Assembly (NCBI GenBank): GCA_021776785.1
Contig: JAJFFF010000053.1
Location: 1-43,577 of the forward strand
DNA length: 43,577 nt
Source of the DNA: Planctomycetota bacterium
GTDB lineage: Bacteria; Planctomycetota; PLA2
Reading direction: 5' to 3'
Every line of letters starts with the position of its first letter. Positions within the stretch are counted from its first letter, which is position 1. Of this stretch, positions 41,271 to 43,577 are shown one piece after another. The notes below the pieces were generated by a model, which searched no databases, was not told the DNA's origin, and saw only the letters and a list, made by a program, of their open reading frames with translations. The position numbers and the translations under genes were made by a program.

Positions 41271-41281
41271 GACCAGAAGCG

Positions 41282-41288
41282 TATAGTA
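41282..41288. promoter_or_regulatory. Shared divergent -10 core between the S8 protease and rhomboid genes
   Basis: The near-palindromic GTATAGTAT contains TATAGT on the plus strand (41282-41287, eight bases before GTG 41296) and TACTAT on the minus strand (41283-41288, twelve bases before ATG 41270). The whole gap is 25 bp. Both transcripts would be leaderless or nearly so, and the two polymerases would compete for the same core. Confidence 0.45.
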
Positions 41289-41295
41289 TCGCGCC

Positions 41296-42960
41296 GTGTC
41301 CCGCTGGCTTCGCTCTCCGAACTTCTGGCTTATCGCCATTTGTGCGTTCTTCACGTACCTCGCGGGCAAAAGAGGCGTCCGCGCCGCGGGAGCGCTGGAG
41401 CTGCGCCACCTGTGGGACGGGACGTACTGGCGCATCCTGACGACCATGTTCATCCATTCCGGGTGGGTGCACTTTGCCTTTAACGCCGTGTCGCTCGTCG
41501 TTTTGGGCGGCAGCCTCGGCCTCGCGAAGGATCTTCGGGCGCGGCTCTATGTCGCGCTGATTGTGCTCGGATCCTGCGCGGCGCTCGCGGCGAGTTTTTT
41601 CTACAACACCGAACCGGTGCCGCGCGTAGGCATCTCCGGCGGCGTCACCGCGCTGATGGGGCTCCTGATCGCCGAGGAGTGGCGGATCGCGCGGACCACG
41701 CGGGAGTTCTTGACGTCGCGCAACACCATCACGATCGCGGTCATTTTGGTGTTGAACGTCCTCCTCTCGTTTTGGCTGGAGAAGGCGAACCCCGGCATGC
41801 GCTCGGACCACGCCGGCCACGCGGGCGGCCTCGTGTTCGGGATCGGTGTCGGCCTCTTCCTCATGGGCGCGCGCGATGGCGAAGACGGCCAACGCTCCCT
41901 GGTTTTGCAGCCGCGCCGTGGAGTCGTGGCCGCTTTGATCCTGGGGATCTTGCCGATCGCGTATGTCTGTTTCCCCTGGTGGGAGGTGCGCTTTTTCCAC
42001 TATCGCGGGCTGCCGCTGCTTCTCGATGAACGGGGCGGCATCACGACCGACAAGGACCGAGCCGCCAAGGCTTCGTTTTATTTGGGGCGCGCCTACACGC
42101 TCGACCCGACCCACCCCTACACCGCCGGCGGACTCGCCGTCCTCCGCGACGACCCGAGTCTCATGGATTCGGTTCGTACGCCCGTCCAAAACGAAGTTGC
42201 GTTCCTGGCGAACCGATACCTCGATCTCGCGGCGCGGCGCCTCCAGGACGAGCCGGAAGACGCCCAGGAGCTGATGATCAAGGCCACGGCGCTGCCGACT
42301 TCGCCCGTGCCTTGGCTGGGGTTCGCCCAAGCGGCGACGGTGGCGGAGCGAACCGAGATCGCGAACATCGCCCGCGAAATGGCGTGGATCCGCAATCAGT
42401 TCATGCGCACCATGCGCGCGCCCCGTGAACTCCTGCTGACCCGCGACGACGAGACGAGCGTGGCATCCTCCTTGCTGCCCCACTACGAACGGCGGCTGGC
42501 GCGCGGCGGCTTCGAGGTCGCCTTACAAACGGCCGCCTTGGCGTACGCCGTGGCGCGACAAGTCGATGAGGAGTCCGAGACCGATGACAAGGAGGCGGCG
42601 ATGTGGGACACGCTGCTCCGGCGGGTGATCGGGCGCATCGGCGCGGTTCACGACCAGCTCACCGAGCCGCCTCAGCAAGCGCGGCTGGCGGCCACGCTCC
42701 GTGACCTTTGGGCCCGGATGGCGGATGTGTCCCGAGACGACGCGGCGGCCGCGCGCCATCTGCTCGACTCGGCGGAGTGGTGGCGCAAATCGGCCAAGCT
42801 GACCGGAAAGCTGGGCGAGGACGGTCGGGCCATCCTGCGGCGGGCCGAAGCGGGCCTCGAGGAGGCCGAGGCGGCAAAATCCGCTGTCGTGGCAGCCCAA
42901 ATCCGCGCCTGGCTCGACCGCCACGCGGCAGAGCTTGCGGCTAGCGACGACGGCGACTAA
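41296..42960 (+). CDS. Rhomboid intramembrane serine protease with long helical C-terminal tail
   Basis: 554 aa from a GTG. Residues 1-245 form a rhomboid with six or seven helices. It keeps HSGWVHFAFNAVSLV (the H and N of helix 2), the catalytic serine in VGISGGVTALMG at 114, and the catalytic histidine in RSDHAGHAGGLVFG at 175, so it should cut membrane substrates. Residues about 250-554 are a cytoplasmic or periplasmic, mostly helical region rich in Ala and Arg (KDRAAKASFYLGRAYTLDP, ARRLQDEPEDAQELMIKAT, RRAEAGLEEAEAAKSAVVA), the first part TPR-like. This tail is much longer than in most bacterial rhomboids. It is divergent from a secreted protease gene and 30 bp before rpmB. Confidence 0.92.
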   Translation: MSRWLRSPNFWLIAICAFFTYLAGKRGVRAAGALELRHLWDGTYWRILTTMFIHSGWVHFAFNAVSLVVLGGSLGLAKDLRARLYVALIVLGSCAALAASFFYNTEPVPRVGISGGVTALMGLLIAEEWRIARTTREFLTSRNTITIAVILVLNVLLSFWLEKANPGMRSDHAGHAGGLVFGIGVGLFLMGARDGEDGQRSLVLQPRRGVVAALILGILPIAYVCFPWWEVRFFHYRGLPLLLDERGGITTDKDRAAKASFYLGRAYTLDPTHPYTAGGLAVLRDDPSLMDSVRTPVQNEVAFLANRYLDLAARRLQDEPEDAQELMIKATALPTSPVPWLGFAQAATVAERTEIANIAREMAWIRNQFMRTMRAPRELLLTRDDETSVASSLLPHYERRLARGGFEVALQTAALAYAVARQVDEESETDDKEAAMWDTLLRRVIGRIGAVHDQLTEPPQQARLAATLRDLWARMADVSRDDAAAARHLLDSAEWWRKSAKLTGKLGEDGRAILRRAEAGLEEAEAAKSAVVAAQIRAWLDRHAAELAASDDGD

Positions 42961-42990
42961 TCTATCCGGCTTCCCTGGAGGTAGCTTTCG

Positions 42991-43263
42991 ATGCCCCGCG
43001 TATGTGCACTGAGCGGTAAAAAGACGACGATCGGCCGGACCTATACCCACCGCGGTATGGCCAAGTACAAGGGCGGTGTCGGTACCAAAATCACCGGTAT
43101 TACGGCCCGTACTTTTAAGCCGAACCTGCAGACCGTCCGCGCGATGGTCGATGGCCGCCCCGTGAAGATCAAAGTCGCCGCGAAATTCATTCGCCGCAAC
43201 ATGATCGTGAAGCCGCCGCTGAAGCGCCGCAAGGACAAAGCTGCGCGCGCCTATCACGGCTAG
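42991..43263 (+). CDS. rpmB: 50S ribosomal protein bL28
   Basis: 90 aa. bL28 is a small basic protein of the large ribosomal subunit. CALSGKKTTIGRTYTHRGMA matches the family's CxxxGK opening, FKPNLQTVRAMVDGRPVKIKVAAKFIR is its conserved core, and the C-terminus is a basic tail. GGAGGT at 42977-42982 is a strong ribosome site eight bases before the ATG, the clearest in the window. There is no partner rpmG in the window. The stop codon lies inside the terminator stem. Confidence 0.95.
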   Translation: MPRVCALSGKKTTIGRTYTHRGMAKYKGGVGTKITGITARTFKPNLQTVRAMVDGRPVKIKVAAKFIRRNMIVKPPLKRRKDKAARAYHG

Positions 43264-43289
43264 CTTTGCTAGCCGTGACGTTGTTTTTT
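43254..43289 (+). terminator. Intrinsic terminator overlapping the rpmB stop codon
   Basis: An 11-bp perfect stem (TCACGGCTAGC at 43254-43264 with GCTAGCCGTGA at 43268-43278) around a TTT loop, followed by ACG and the T-rich TTGTTTTTT. The rpmB stop TAG at 43261-43263 is part of the left arm. This is a textbook Rho-independent terminator. Confidence 0.92.
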
Positions 43290-43523
43290 GGCCCAACATC
43301 TGACGATGTTGGAGCTCGACGTTCGGGCTTTCGGTGTCAGGAGTCCGGCGCTGTTTCTTTGGCCCAACATCTGACGATGTTGGAGCTCGACGTTTGGGCT
43401 TTCGGTGTCAGGAGTCCGGCGCTGTTTCTTTGGCCCAACATCTGACGATCGGTGTTTTTTGGCCCAACATCTGACGATGTTGGAGCTCGACGTTTGGGCT
43501 TTCGGTGTCAGGAGTCCGGCGCT
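43290..43523. repeat. 71-bp tandem hairpin repeat, three near-full copies plus one truncated copy
   Basis: Copies begin at 43290, 43361, 43432 (truncated after about 18 bp) and 43461. Each starts GGCCCAACATC and contains the dyad CCAACATC-TGAC-GATGTTGG, an 8-bp perfect hairpin, and a wider GCCCAA/TTGGGC pairing. Copy 1 differs at one base (TTCGGG for TTTGGG). The last part of the window (43524-43577) is G- and T-rich with shorter related motifs such as GACGTTTGGGC, and continues past the edge. No gene is present after rpmB. No unique spacers separate the copies, so this is not CRISPR. Confidence 0.88.
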
Positions 43524-43577
43524 TTTTGACGCCTCTGGCGTTGGGCGTTTGGGGTTTCTGGGGCTTGACGTTTGGGC

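Noticed and set aside
41026..42483. Minus-strand open frame of 485 codons opposite the rhomboid gene
   Set aside because: Antisense shadow; the plus strand has complete rhomboid motifs.
43290..43523. Possible CRISPR array
   Set aside because: Copies are contiguous 71-bp units without unique spacers and no cas gene is nearby.

Overview
The window is compact, GC-rich bacterial chromosomal DNA with about 37 protein genes on both strands. The cell is diderm: it has the LPS-export permeases LptF and LptG, a tandem LPS-kinase-like protein, a signal-peptide dihaem cytochrome c and a lipoprotein protease. Many FHA domains, an FHA/GAF sigma-54 activator and a protein at 7269-8732 built of modules typical of planctomycete hypothetical proteins suggest Planctomycetota, with Myxococcota-like lineages as the alternative. 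This is inference; no rRNA or other marker of lineage is present. I saw no tRNA, rRNA, CRISPR array, phage gene or transposase.

Layout. 1-5924: a partial amidohydrolase, then a tatD - membrane protein - MoxR operon, pyroglutamyl peptidase on the other strand, and a STAS/PilZ-like protein whose stop overlaps a TauE/SafE permease that has no usual start codon. 5925-6302: 2.4 copies of a 162-bp repeat between convergent genes. 6310-11808: an AroB-like cyclase with an upstream membrane protein of unknown role, folC, and radA carrying a minisatellite insertion. 11818-17567 (minus strand): lptF, lptG, an RluD-type pseudouridine synthase, a dihaem cytochrome c, a SpoU-type RNA methyltransferase and rsgA. 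17600-21860: the double kinase, arginase, a family 2 glycosyltransferase and a small membrane protein.

22005-28323 (minus strand) is the most distinctive block: three adjacent genes each begin with an FHA phosphothreonine-reading domain, joined to a membrane-anchored helical region, to a membrane-anchored CAP/SCP domain, and to a GAF-AAA-HTH sigma-54 activator. A large M16 peptidase lies upstream. 32049-39319 (minus strand) is a seven-gene overlapping operon: a UvrD/PcrA helicase, an unknown protein, a methyltransferase, a DegT aminotransferase, a LegB-like 4,6-dehydratase, a nucleotidyltransferase and a glycosyltransferase, together suggesting an amino-sugar surface glycan. 39345-43263 holds a subtilisin-like lipoprotein, a divergent rhomboid protease with a long helical tail, and rpmB with a strong terminator. 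The last 300 bp are a 71-bp hairpin repeat.

Two organisational themes recur. Adjacent genes often share a 4-base stop/start overlap (ATGA or GTGA). About eleven promoter-proximal genes have a TAnnnT box only 6-12 nt before a start codon without a clear ribosome-binding site, which suggests that leaderless transcripts are common in this organism.
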